Positions 16,753 through 25,452 of a stretch of DNA of 63,339 nt are shown in pieces. The translations under genes and the position numbers were made by a program. Every line of letters begins with the position of its first letter. The stretch's first letter is position 1. The DNA lies in assembly GCF_001905655.1 (NCBI RefSeq), contig NZ_JMHT01000060.1:1-63339 (forward strand). The letters run 5' to 3'. Below the pieces are notes generated by a model. The model had not been told where the DNA came from, did no database searches, and was given only the letters and a program-made list of their open reading frames with translations. The stretch comes from Mycobacterium sp. ST-F2 (lineage in GTDB: Bacteria > Actinomycetota > Actinomycetes > Mycobacteriales > Mycobacteriaceae).

Positions 16753-17231
16753 AGCCGCTCCAATCGGTGCAGGATCTCGTCGAGCGTGGCCCGGCCCGGT
16801 CCCGGCTCGCCTCGTGAGGAACGGCGGACGTCATCCGGATCCACCCACTGCCACAACTGATCTCCGAAAACCATCCGGCCGGTCGCTTGCATCGCGGCAG
16901 GATCCTTGGCTTGCTGCTGGCCGGTGGCCATGAAGAATTCCCGGGCCAGCGTGGGCCGCAGGTGGTGATCCCAGTCCCCCCGGGTGGATTCCGACCACTG
17001 GGTCAGAGTTTCGGTGCGAACAATCCAGTCCCGCAGCGACTCTTCCGCGTCGTTCATGTCGGGCTCACCCGCAATCGGTCCGCGGTCGACCAATCGGCGG
17101 CGGACGGCCAGCAGAACGATCACCGCCGCAGTAGCGGAGACCCAGCCCACGGCGCGGCGGTCGGCGACCAGAAGCATCATCAGCTCGACGCCCACCAACA
17201 AGGAAAACCCCACGACCGCAACTTTTTTCAT
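16749..17231 (-). CDS. Small membrane-anchored protein of the moxR3 operon
   Basis: This 160-residue protein starts MKKVAVVGFSLLVGVELMML, with two hydrophobic helices at about 5-22 and 28-44. A polar cytoplasmic domain follows, rich in Trp and Arg (LRDWIVRTETLTQWSES, GDQLWQWVDPDDVRR). Its ATG overlaps the stop of the DUF4129 gene by ATGA, and its own stop overlaps moxR likewise. An in-frame extension upstream exists but has an antisense-like composition. Size and place match Rv3165c, a conserved protein of unknown function. Confidence 0.8.
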   Translation of the reverse strand: MKKVAVVGFSLLVGVELMMLLVADRRAVGWVSATAAVIVLLAVRRRLVDRGPIAGEPDMNDAEESLRDWIVRTETLTQWSESTRGDWDHHLRPTLAREFFMATGQQQAKDPAAMQATGRMVFGDQLWQWVDPDDVRRSSRGEPGPGRATLDEILHRLERL

Positions 17232-18193
17232 GTGAGGCTCCGCAGCTCGTCGAGTACCCGCAGAAGCGCCGCCGCGGCATCCTCGCGATGACGTTCGGTC
17301 ATGACGTGCGGACTGAAACGTGCCTCGGCGAACAAGGCGACGAGTTCGCTGGCGCTGCCCGCGTGCAGCGCATGGTGTTCGACGGCTCGGGCCAGTACTT
17401 CCGAGGGGGTGTCGGAGTCCTGCGGTGCGGCGCCGGGAGCGTCCGCGAGCGCACGTTCCATCGCCGCGTAGCAGGCGATGATCGACTCGCGCGGCCCCCG
17501 GCTGCGGTCGCCGATCTCGGCGAGGCCGAATTCCGCTGCCCGCGTGAGGGATTCCGGGGTGGACTCTGTGGCCGGCAGTTCCCGGCCGACGGCGGAAGGC
17601 AGCTGCGGTTCGGCAGCGCGCCGGATTCTGCGAACCAAGACAGCGCCGGCAACCCACAGCAGCAACAGCAAAACGGTGGCGGTGAGGAGGTAGCCGAAGA
17701 CACTGGGCTCCCGTTGGTGAGGCGCTAGCGGTGGCGATATGGGTGGCGACGGCACCGATGACGGCACTGCGCTGATCGGCGGATTGTTCGGCGGAGGTTC
17801 CGGGATGGGAAGGCCGGGCAGTTGCAGCAGCTGGAAGTGGGACAGCAGAAAGACCAGCGCCAGCCAGATCAGCAAAGCGCCGAACCCGATCAGCAGCAGG
17901 CGGCGTATCGGCTTCCAACTGAGCTTGCCCTCGAACGAGCCCGGCAGCGCGAAAGGCGCCGATGGGCGGGGTGTCCGCGGACGCCGCAGCGACGAGAGGA
18001 AGCCGATCGCGACGATGACCACCGAGACGATGAACAGGGTGTCGACGCCCACCAGGCTCGCGGCGCTGCTGGCCGGTTTCGCGGGGTTTGGGTGATCACT
18101 CCCCGGCAGATACCCGTGCAGGGCGACAGCGACGAAGAACAGCAGTGCGATCAGCGCGACCACACGCCCCAACGCCTTGTCGATACCGTTCAT
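17228..18193 (-). CDS. DUF4129 membrane protein
   Basis: The 321-residue protein has four predicted transmembrane helices (about 7-28, 49-68, 95-116, 166-187). A Pro/Ser-rich extracytoplasmic stretch lies between the third and fourth (PPISAVPSSVPSPPISPP). The C-terminal soluble domain (about 220-320, with IIACYAAMERALADAPG and TPSEVLARAV) is DUF4129, which is often found beside MoxR/DUF58/transglutaminase operons. It is the first gene of the five-gene moxR3 operon and matches Rv3166c by order. DUF4129 domains are proposed to be cytosolic adaptors; no enzymatic residues are evident. Confidence 0.82.
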   Translation of the reverse strand: MNGIDKALGRVVALIALLFFVAVALHGYLPGSDHPNPAKPASSAASLVGVDTLFIVSVVIVAIGFLSSLRRPRTPRPSAPFALPGSFEGKLSWKPIRRLLLIGFGALLIWLALVFLLSHFQLLQLPGLPIPEPPPNNPPISAVPSSVPSPPISPPLAPHQREPSVFGYLLTATVLLLLLWVAGAVLVRRIRRAAEPQLPSAVGRELPATESTPESLTRAAEFGLAEIGDRSRGPRESIIACYAAMERALADAPGAAPQDSDTPSEVLARAVEHHALHAGSASELVALFAEARFSPHVMTERHREDAAAALLRVLDELRSLT

Positions 18194-18276
18194 CGGTACA
18201 CCGCTCGATCGTTTGCCCTACCTCCATCGTGGCACGCAGCGACGGATCCCGAGGCAATACGTCGAGGCGGACGGCG

Positions 18277-19428
18277 TCACCGGCCCACGGATATCTGGTT
18301 TCGCCCCGCCGCTTTGGCCTTGTAGAGCGCCTTGTCCGCCGACTCGACGAGGGCCGTCAGTTGCGATTGCGGGTCACCCGACACGATCCCGAAACTGGCC
18401 GTCACGCTGGTGACCTCGCCGCCGAGATCGACAGTGTGCCCCGCCGCCGTCGCCCGGATTGTTTCGGCCCAGGCAACCGCCTCATCCAATCCGATGCCGG
18501 CGAGCAGCACGGCGAATTCCTCACCGCCGATGCGGCCGACCGTCTGCCCGTCTCCCACCGAATCGGTCAGAATCCGTGCGAACGCGATCAACACCTTGTC
18601 CCCGGCGGCATGACCCGCGGTGTCGTTGATCACCTTGAAGTGGTCCAGGTCCGCCACGATCAACGTGGTGCGCGCGGCGGTTCTGATCATTGCCTCCGCT
18701 CGGCGGTTGAAGCCGCGCCGGTTGAGCAGACCGGTCAGCTCGTCGCAGTCACGCTGGAACCGCAGTTCGTGTGAGATGTCGATGACCGTCACGGCAAGCA
18801 TGGTGACCATGAAGCCCGGCAGAACAATCGTGCTGGACACGATCAGGCACAACTCGAGACCGGTCCTCATATAATTGTCGAGGTCTGCCTGCGTCACGAT
18901 CTCGCGCGGAATCGGCGAGAACGGCGCCACGATCAAGGCAATACCAAGGGCGAACACGAGCGCCGCCGTCGCTGCGAGTGCGGCCCAATTCGGGCCCGTT
19001 CGGGACATTCGCTCCCGAAGCCGACGGACGACCACGAGGAGCAACAGCGTCGTCAAGAGGTTCTGGGTGACAACCCGACCCACCAGCAGCGGTGAGACGT
19101 AGGCGAAGAACCAGACCATCACCACCATCGGGACCAGATAGGCCAGCGCCACGGCGCGCGGCAGCCGATCCCCGACGCGTCTCAGCAGACCCTCGGCCAG
19201 TAGGAGCATCGCGACGGGAAACAAGACGCCATGGATCGAGGAAGCCGGCGCAGCGGCCAGACCCAGCGACAGCGCAACGGTCGCCGCGATGTAGCAGCCG
19301 ATGGCCCCGGCAAACACGAGAGCGCTGGTGCGGTCGCGGTCGATACTCCAGAGGACGACGAAGAGCAGCCCGATGCCGGCCATCGCGAACGAACCAAGGT
19401 TCACCGCCAGCAACCAGTCCTGCGACAC
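18277..19428 (-). CDS. Membrane-bound diguanylate cyclase (GGDEF)
   Basis: I prefer the GTG at 19428, 8 bp after GAGGAG, over the ATG 30 bp upstream; this gives 383 residues. Six to seven transmembrane helices occupy about residues 8-220 and a single GGDEF domain the remainder. The active site is RIGGEEF (311-315 counted from the longer start), and the ELTGLLNRRGF and DLDHFKVINDTAGHAAGD segments are intact, so it should make c-di-GMP from GTP. The inhibitory I-site RxxD, five residues before the GG, is absent (GDGQ there), so classical product inhibition is not expected. No EAL domain is present. It is interpolated between the moxR3 operon and the initiator tRNA. Confidence 0.88.
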   Translation of the reverse strand: MSQDWLLAVNLGSFAMAGIGLLFVVLWSIDRDRTSALVFAGAIGCYIAATVALSLGLAAAPASSIHGVLFPVAMLLLAEGLLRRVGDRLPRAVALAYLVPMVVMVWFFAYVSPLLVGRVVTQNLLTTLLLLVVVRRLRERMSRTGPNWAALAATAALVFALGIALIVAPFSPIPREIVTQADLDNYMRTGLELCLIVSSTIVLPGFMVTMLAVTVIDISHELRFQRDCDELTGLLNRRGFNRRAEAMIRTAARTTLIVADLDHFKVINDTAGHAAGDKVLIAFARILTDSVGDGQTVGRIGGEEFAVLLAGIGLDEAVAWAETIRATAAGHTVDLGGEVTSVTASFGIVSGDPQSQLTALVESADKALYKAKAAGRNQISVGR

Positions 19429-19578
19429 GACCGCCCTCCTCGCGGATAACGCCAGCAACGATCAACCGGACGTTCTCGCAAGACTAGATGCAGGGTGCTA
19501 CGTCAGCTCTACGAACCGCTGCTTCGCCCGCGGCGAGTCAATGCGCTGCCGGAGAAAACGGCTGTACCGAGCCAATGA

Positions 19579-19614
19579 AAAACGGCTCCCGGAGAATTCT
19601 CCGGGAGCCGTTTT
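19579..19614 (-). terminator. Intrinsic terminator of the initiator tRNA gene
   Basis: A perfect 36-bp palindrome (arm AAAACGGCTCCCGGAGAA) with a U-tract on the minus strand begins 7 bp after the tRNA 3' end. It would also terminate plus-strand transcription. Confidence 0.85.
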
Positions 19615-19620
19615 CGCTAG

Positions 19621-19694
19621 TAGCGGGGACAGGATTCGAACCTGCGACCTCTGGGTTATGAGCCCAGCGAGCTACCGAGCTGCTCCACCCCGCG
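19621..19694 (-). tRNA. Initiator tRNA-Met (CAU)
   Basis: The 74-nt cloverleaf starts CGCGGGGTGGAGCAGC and ends CCTGTCCCCGCTA; the CCA end is not encoded. The anticodon loop is CTCATAA, giving anticodon CAU. Two initiator hallmarks are visible: the first base pair of the acceptor stem is mismatched (C1 opposite U72), and the anticodon stem ends with three G:C pairs (GGG/CCC). These are required for formylation control and P-site binding, so it is tRNA-fMet rather than elongator tRNA-Met. Confidence 0.93.
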
Positions 19695-19788
19695 TCGGTG
19701 AATACAACGTTACCCAACGCTTCCGAATGAACCAAATCGTATGGTCAGCGCTGGTTTTTGTACACGCGTGCCAGGTCCTAGCCAGACG

Positions 19789-19826
19789 CAAAACTGCCCA
19801 ACTCCCGAAGGAATTGGGCAGTTTTG
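19789..19826 (-). terminator. Hairpin terminator downstream of the UPF0182 gene
   Basis: A 13-bp perfect inverted repeat (CAAAACTGCCCAA / TTGGGCAGTTTTG) with a 12-nt loop lies 24 bp after the stop of the UPF0182 gene and ahead of the tRNA gene on the same strand. Confidence 0.75.
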
Positions 19827-19849
19827 TGACTGATCACACGGCGACTGGA

Positions 19850-22840
19850 CTAATTGACCTCGCGGTACTTCGCCATCGCGTCGTCCAGCTTCTGCAGCGC
19901 CGCACCGAACTGGGCGAAATTGCCGCTCTGTTGGGCCGCACGCATGCCGTCGAGGGCCGCGTTGACATCTTGCAGGGCAGCGGCTTTCGCGGGCGACAGC
20001 GTCACCGGGACGCCCGGCGACAGCGCCACCGGCGGCGCCGGAGGCTGCGGTCCTGCGGCCGGCGGCGCGACGGCGCCCGGAACGGCCGCAGGAGGCGGCG
20101 TACCGGCCGGCACGTCCGTCGGGGCCGGACCCGTCGCGGTCGCACCCGCACCGGGCCCGAAGATGCCGTTGAGGGCGTCCCGCACCGTCGGCCCGTAGCC
20201 GACCTTGTCGTTGTACATCATCGCCACGCGGATCAACCGCGGGTACGACGACGCCGCATCACTGGCCCCCGGCGAGGCGTAAACCGGTGCGACATAGAGC
20301 AATCCGCCCTGTCCGACAGGCAGCGTCAGGAGGTTGCCCCAGCGGATCCGGTTCTGGTTATCGCGGCCGATGACGCCGAGGTCCTGGCTCACCGCGGTGT
20401 CGGTGCTGATCGCGTTGAACGCCAGCTTGGGACCGTTCACCTGGCCCGGAATGGTCAGCACCGTGATCTTGCCGTACGTGGCCGGGTCGGAACTGGCGCT
20501 GATGTACGCGGCGAGGAAGTCCCGCCGGAACCGGTTCATGGCCGTCGTCAGCTGGAACGACGACGAATCACCGCCCGTGGCAAGGTCTTTCGCCACGATG
20601 TAGTACGGGGGCTGGAAGCTGCTGGCCGTCGGGTTGGGGTCCAGCGGCACGTCCCAGAAGTCCGATGTCGAGAAGAACGTCACCGGGTCATTGACGTGGT
20701 ACTTGGCCAGCAGCATGCGCTGGACCTTGAACAGGTCCTCGGGGTAGCGCAGATGCTCGGACAGTTCCTTGGAGATGGTCGACTTGGGCTTCACCGTGTC
20801 CGGGAACACCTTCATCCACGCCTGCAGCACCGGGTCGTGCTCGTCCTGCTCGTACAGCGTGACGGTGCCGTCGTAGGCGTCGACAGTGGCCTTCACCGAG
20901 TTGCGGATGTAGGACACCTGCTTGTCGGGCAACATCCGGTTGACCGCAACCTCATTGGAGTCCGCGGTCGCGCTCGACAGCGACGTCAGCTCCGAGTACG
21001 GGTAGTTGTCCAGCGTGGTGTAGCCGTCGACGATCCACACCATGCGCTTGTTGACGATCGCCGGGTAGACGGTCGAATCGGTGGTCAGCCACGGCGCCAC
21101 CGCCTCGACCCGGTGCGCCGGGTCACGGTTGAACAGGATCTTGCTGTTCGGCCCGATCACGCTGGAGAACAGGAAGTTCCGCTCGGCAAACTTCGCGGCG
21201 AAGACCGACCGCGCGAGCCAGTTACCGATGTCGACACCGCCGAGACCGCCGTAGGTGTAGTTCTTGGTCTCGGTGTTGGTCTCGTAGTCGTACTCACGGT
21301 CGGCGCCGTTCTTGCCGACGATCGCGTAATCCGATGCCGCGCTGGCGATCACCGGGCCGAAGTAGATCCGTGGCTGATCCAGTGGCGCCGGGCCGGGCGA
21401 AACAGCCGCGCCGTTGGCGCCGACCACGCTGGCCAGGAACTCGGGGTAGCCGCCGTTCTGGTTGGGGTCGTTGGCAATTCCGCGCACCGTGTTGGCGGGC
21501 GAGGCGATGAAACCGTTGCCGTGGGTGTACACCGAATGCTTGTTGATCCAGTCGCGCTGGTTGTCGATCAGCCGGTCCGGGTTCAATTCCCGTGCCGCGA
21601 CGACGAAGTCACGCAGCTTGCCGTCGGGGCCGTTGTAGCGGTCGATGGACAGCTGGTCCGGGAAGCTGTAGAAGTTCTTACCCTGCTGGAACTGGGTGAA
21701 CGCCGGCCCGACGATGGTCGGGTCGAGCAGTCGGATGTTCGACGTCGTGGCCCGGTCGGCGGCCACCTGCTCGGCCGTGGCGGGCGCGTTGCCGCTGTAG
21801 TCGCGGTACGTCACCGAATCACCGGTCAGCCCGTAGGCATCCCTGGTGGCGGTAATACTGCGACTGATGTAGTCGCGTTCCTTCGCCGCCGCATTGGGTT
21901 TGACGCTGAACTGCTCGACCAGCATGGGCCAGCCGGCGCCCACGATCACCGAGCTCAGCAGCAGCAGCACCAGGCCGATGGCCGGAATGCGCAAGTCCCG
22001 CAACACCAGAGCCGAGAACACTGCCACGGCGCAGATCACCGCGATGGCCAGCAGGATCAGCTTGGCGGGCAGCACCGCGTTGATGTCGGTGTAGCCGGCA
22101 CCGGTGAACGGCTTGCCGCCACGGGTGTGGCTCAGCAGCTCGTACCGGTCGAACCAGTAGGCAACGGCCTTGAGCAGCACCAGGATTCCGACCAGCGACA
22201 CCAGCTGCATCCGCGCCGCGCGGCTCAGCGCGCCCTGGCGCCCCGACAACCGGATACCGCCGAACACGTAGTGTCCCAACAGGTTCCCGACCAGCATCAG
22301 GAAGACCCCGACGAACAGATAGCCGAGCACCAGCCGGTAGAACGGCAGGTCGAACGCGTAGAAGCCCAGATCCTTGCCGAATTCCGGATCGTTGATGCCG
22401 AACGTGCCACCGTGCAGGAACAGCTGCACCCGCACCCAGTACGTCTGCGCCACGAAGCCGGCCAGCAGGCCGATGAAGACGGGGACGCCGATGGCGAACA
22501 ACCGCAGCCGCGACAGCACCGTGGCCCGGTAGCGGGCCACCGGATCGTTGGGTCCGGACGCCGGCACGAACACTGGACGGGACCGGTACGCGAGTGCCAT
22601 TCCACCGAACGCCACGGCGCCGATGAACACCCCGGCCACGAGGAACACGACCAACCGCGTCACCAGAACGGTGCTGAACACCGAACGGAAACCGACCTCG
22701 CCGAACCACAGCCAGTCCACGTAGGCGTCGACCAGCCGCGGACCGATCATCAACAAACCGACGATCAGCAGCGCGATCCCGACCAGGATTCGGCTTCGTC
22801 GCGTCAGCTTCGGCATCCTCGCCGCGGGCCGCATCCCCAC
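19850..22840 (-). CDS. UPF0182 family large membrane protein (Rv3193c-like)
   Basis: This 996-residue protein has seven hydrophobic helices in the first ~330 residues, beginning MPKLTRRSRILVGIALLIVG and DAYVDWLWFGEVGFRSVF. A large extracytoplasmic domain follows, then a Pro/Ala-rich linker and a short C-terminal helical segment. Length and start match Rv3193c of M. tuberculosis, a conserved actinobacterial UPF0182 protein of unknown function. It is downstream of, and on the same strand as, the PDZ/Lon-like protease gene, with 78 bp between. Antisense ORFs of over 1,000 codons on the other strand are shadows of its GC-rich coding sequence. Confidence 0.9.
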   Translation of the reverse strand: MGMRPAARMPKLTRRSRILVGIALLIVGLLMIGPRLVDAYVDWLWFGEVGFRSVFSTVLVTRLVVFLVAGVFIGAVAFGGMALAYRSRPVFVPASGPNDPVARYRATVLSRLRLFAIGVPVFIGLLAGFVAQTYWVRVQLFLHGGTFGINDPEFGKDLGFYAFDLPFYRLVLGYLFVGVFLMLVGNLLGHYVFGGIRLSGRQGALSRAARMQLVSLVGILVLLKAVAYWFDRYELLSHTRGGKPFTGAGYTDINAVLPAKLILLAIAVICAVAVFSALVLRDLRIPAIGLVLLLLSSVIVGAGWPMLVEQFSVKPNAAAKERDYISRSITATRDAYGLTGDSVTYRDYSGNAPATAEQVAADRATTSNIRLLDPTIVGPAFTQFQQGKNFYSFPDQLSIDRYNGPDGKLRDFVVAARELNPDRLIDNQRDWINKHSVYTHGNGFIASPANTVRGIANDPNQNGGYPEFLASVVGANGAAVSPGPAPLDQPRIYFGPVIASAASDYAIVGKNGADREYDYETNTETKNYTYGGLGGVDIGNWLARSVFAAKFAERNFLFSSVIGPNSKILFNRDPAHRVEAVAPWLTTDSTVYPAIVNKRMVWIVDGYTTLDNYPYSELTSLSSATADSNEVAVNRMLPDKQVSYIRNSVKATVDAYDGTVTLYEQDEHDPVLQAWMKVFPDTVKPKSTISKELSEHLRYPEDLFKVQRMLLAKYHVNDPVTFFSTSDFWDVPLDPNPTASSFQPPYYIVAKDLATGGDSSSFQLTTAMNRFRRDFLAAYISASSDPATYGKITVLTIPGQVNGPKLAFNAISTDTAVSQDLGVIGRDNQNRIRWGNLLTLPVGQGGLLYVAPVYASPGASDAASSYPRLIRVAMMYNDKVGYGPTVRDALNGIFGPGAGATATGPAPTDVPAGTPPPAAVPGAVAPPAAGPQPPAPPVALSPGVPVTLSPAKAAALQDVNAALDGMRAAQQSGNFAQFGAALQKLDDAMAKYREVN

Positions 22841-22918
22841 TCGTCAGCTCCAGTCTGTTGAAAGTCCAAAACACCAGCTTGCGATATGAACTCTACGCAT
22901 CCCGGGGTGACGGCATGC

Positions 22919-23944
22919 TCAACAGCGGGGAGGTTCGCCACCAGCGGACACGGCGTGCAGCGCGTCGACCGCGCCGCTCAGGTTCTCGACCTTGATCAAC
23001 CCCAGCCCATCCAGACGCGCCGAGACCGCTTCGGCGCAGTTCTCGGCGGGCACCATGAAGACCGTCGCACCCGCTTCGCGCGCCGCCAGCATCTTGTGGG
23101 TGATGCCGCCGATCGGGCCCACCTTGCCGTCGTCGCCGATGGTGCCGGTGCCCGCAACGAACTTGCCGCCGTTGAGGTTTCCGTCGGTGAGCTTGTCCAC
23201 GACTGCCAGGCTGAACATCAGGCCGGCCGACGGGCCACCGATGTTGGCGAGGTTGAAGTCGATGGCGAACGGCGCCCACGGCGCATTGAGGACCGTGGTG
23301 CCGAGGTAGCCGTAGTCGCGGTCCTTGTTGGTGCCCAGGGTGATGGTCGTGACGCCGATCCCGGCGTTCTTGCGCCGGTAGTCGAGCACGACGTGGTCGC
23401 CGGGCTTGGTTTTCTTCAGCAATGAGGTGAACTCCTCGACGTTGGCCACGGGCACGCCGTTGACCATGTCGATGGCGTCGCCGGGGCGCAGCTGCCCGGC
23501 CGACGGCCCCGGATCGGCGACGGCCTGGACCGTCACCGCCTTCGGGTACTTGAGGTAGCTCAGCGCCGCGTACTCGGCGTCTTCCTCGGAGTTCTTGAAG
23601 TCGGCGTTGTTGGCCTTGTCGACCTGTTCCTTGGACTTGTCCGGCGGATACACCAGATCGCGCGGCACCAGCTGCTCGCGACCGGACATCCACAGCGCCA
23701 GCGCCTGGCCCAGCGTCAGCCCGTCGCTCTGCGACACCGTGGTCATGTTGAGGTGCCCTGATGTCGGGTGCACCTTGACGTCGCCCTTGATGTCGACAAC
23801 CTTCTTGCCGTCGACTTCACCGAGCGTGTCGAACGTCGGGCCGGGGCCCAGCGACACGAACGGGACGGTCACCACCGACACCAGCACAACGAACACGATG
23901 ATCGGCACCAGAGCGACCACGAGCGTAGAAATCCGCCTGTTCAC
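22919..23944 (-). CDS. PDZ-containing Lon-like serine protease (Rv3194c-like)
   Basis: I take GTG at 23944 (VNRRIS) as the start, giving 341 residues in line with the ~340-residue family; the longer frame adds 19 non-conserved residues. There is one N-terminal transmembrane anchor (about 7-28). A PDZ domain lies at about 125-200 (GPSAGQLRPGDAIDMVNG). The C-terminal Lon-type proteolytic domain has Ser239 in GGPSAG and Lys284 in GGITHKM, the catalytic dyad. The active site should face outside the membrane. It is divergent from the DUF2342 gene 89 bp away and likely co-transcribed with the UPF0182 gene. The substrate is unknown. Confidence 0.88.
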   Translation of the reverse strand: MNRRISTLVVALVPIIVFVVLVSVVTVPFVSLGPGPTFDTLGEVDGKKVVDIKGDVKVHPTSGHLNMTTVSQSDGLTLGQALALWMSGREQLVPRDLVYPPDKSKEQVDKANNADFKNSEEDAEYAALSYLKYPKAVTVQAVADPGPSAGQLRPGDAIDMVNGVPVANVEEFTSLLKKTKPGDHVVLDYRRKNAGIGVTTITLGTNKDRDYGYLGTTVLNAPWAPFAIDFNLANIGGPSAGLMFSLAVVDKLTDGNLNGGKFVAGTGTIGDDGKVGPIGGITHKMLAAREAGATVFMVPAENCAEAVSARLDGLGLIKVENLSGAVDALHAVSAGGEPPRC

Positions 23945-24033
23945 GCCGCCAACAGTAAAGCTCGCGGCTCGGTTCGCTGACAGCATGACCCGCGAAGCCA
24001 CCTGCCGCCGGTGCGGGCAGTACCGTTGACGGT

Positions 24034-25404
24034 ATGGCTGACCTGCCCTTCGGCTTCTCCAGCGGCGAAGACCCCGACCGCGACAAGTCCAAGAAAGAGC
24101 CTGGACCAGGTTCTTCCGGTGGCTCCTCGGACCCGTTCGGGTTCGGTAACACGTTCGGCGGCGCCGGCGGTGCCGGCATGCCCGACCTCGGCCAGATCTT
24201 CACGCAGCTCGGCGCGATGTTCAGCGGCGCGGGCGCATCGATGAACAATCCGCAAGCCGGCCCGGTCAACTACGACCTGGCCCGCAATCTGGCGTCCAAC
24301 TCCATCGGGTTCGTCAAGCCGATCCCTGAGCAGACCGGCACCGCGATCGCGGACGCGGTGCGGCTCGCCGATACTTGGCTCGACGGCGTCACTCCCCTGC
24401 CTGCCGGAACCACCCGCGCGGTGGCGTGGACGGCGAGCGACTGGCTGGACAACACGCTGAACACCTGGAAGCGGCTGTGCGACCCCGTCGCCGAGCAGCT
24501 GTCGACGGTGTGGACGTCCGCGCTGCCCGAGGAGGCCAAGGCCATGGCCGGGCCGCTGATGGCGATGATGTCGCAGATGGGCGGCATGGCGTTCGGCTCG
24601 CAGCTGGGTCAGGCCCTGGGCACGTTGTCCAAGGAGGTGCTGACCTCCACCGACATCGGCCTGCCGCTGGGGCCGTCGGGCGTCGCCGCGCTGATGCCCG
24701 AGGCCATCGAGGCGTTCAGCGAGGGCCTGGAGCAGCCGCGCAGCGAGGTGCTGACCTTCCTGGCGGCCCGCGAGGCAGCGCACCACCGGTTGTTCAGCCA
24801 CGTGCCGTGGCTCGCCACCCAGCTGCTCAGCGCCGTCGAAGCCTTCGCCAAGGGCATGAAGATCGACATGAGCGGGTTCGAGGAAATGGCCTCCGGCCTG
24901 GACCCGGCATCGCTCATGGGCGATCCCTCCGCCATGGAGAAGCTGCTGAGCCAGGGCATGTTCGAGCCCAAGGCCACCCCCGAACAGACTGCGGCGCTCG
25001 AAAGGCTGGAGACGCTGCTGGCGCTCATCGAGGGCTGGGTGCAGACCGTCGTCACCGCGGCGCTCGGTGACCGCCTGCCGGGCACGTCGGCACTCAGCGA
25101 GACGCTGCGCCGTCGTCGCGCCACCGGCGGGCCGGCCGAGCAGACGTTCGCGACGCTCGTCGGCCTGGAGCTGCGGCCGCGCAAGATGCGCGAGGCCGCC
25201 ACGCTGTGGGAGAAGCTGACCGAGGCCGTCGGCGCCGACAAGCGCGACGCCGTCTGGCAGCACCCCGACCTGCTGCCCGGCGCTGACGATCTCGATAACC
25301 CCGCGGCCTTCATCGACCGGGCACTCGGCGGCGACACCACGGACCTCGACCAGGCGCTGGCCGACCTGGAGAAGGACCTGAAGCGGGACTCCGGCGAGGA
25401 GTAG
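24034..25404 (+). CDS. DUF2342 zincin-like protein (Rv3195-like)
   Basis: This 456-residue soluble protein has a Gly/Pro/Asp-rich N-terminus (1-70). A mostly helical domain follows, with REAAHHRLF at 246-254, the putative metal-binding helix of the DUF2342/TIGR03624 family (annotated as putative hydrolase or zinc-dependent metalloprotease). It matches Rv3195. It is the first of three co-directional genes (followed by the CxxC protein and the UbiB-like kinase) that are kept together in mycobacteria. Proteolytic activity is inferred from the motif only, and the motif departs from classical HExxH. Confidence 0.8.
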   Translation: MADLPFGFSSGEDPDRDKSKKEPGPGSSGGSSDPFGFGNTFGGAGGAGMPDLGQIFTQLGAMFSGAGASMNNPQAGPVNYDLARNLASNSIGFVKPIPEQTGTAIADAVRLADTWLDGVTPLPAGTTRAVAWTASDWLDNTLNTWKRLCDPVAEQLSTVWTSALPEEAKAMAGPLMAMMSQMGGMAFGSQLGQALGTLSKEVLTSTDIGLPLGPSGVAALMPEAIEAFSEGLEQPRSEVLTFLAAREAAHHRLFSHVPWLATQLLSAVEAFAKGMKIDMSGFEEMASGLDPASLMGDPSAMEKLLSQGMFEPKATPEQTAALERLETLLALIEGWVQTVVTAALGDRLPGTSALSETLRRRRATGGPAEQTFATLVGLELRPRKMREAATLWEKLTEAVGADKRDAVWQHPDLLPGADDLDNPAAFIDRALGGDTTDLDQALADLEKDLKRDSGEE

Positions 25405-25452
25405 CCGGGCCTGTGGATAACTGATTCGCCGAATCCACGCGCCGTTGGCACA

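Noticed and set aside
19825..19838. Palindrome TGTGACTGATCACA as a CRP site
   Set aside because: The half-sites are separated by 4 bp rather than 6, and it lies just after the 3' end of the UPF0182 gene, not in a promoter region.
19301..22861. A 1,186-codon plus-strand open frame
   Set aside because: Antisense to the GGDEF and UPF0182 genes and the tRNA; composition and lack of a ribosome site mark it as a shadow.
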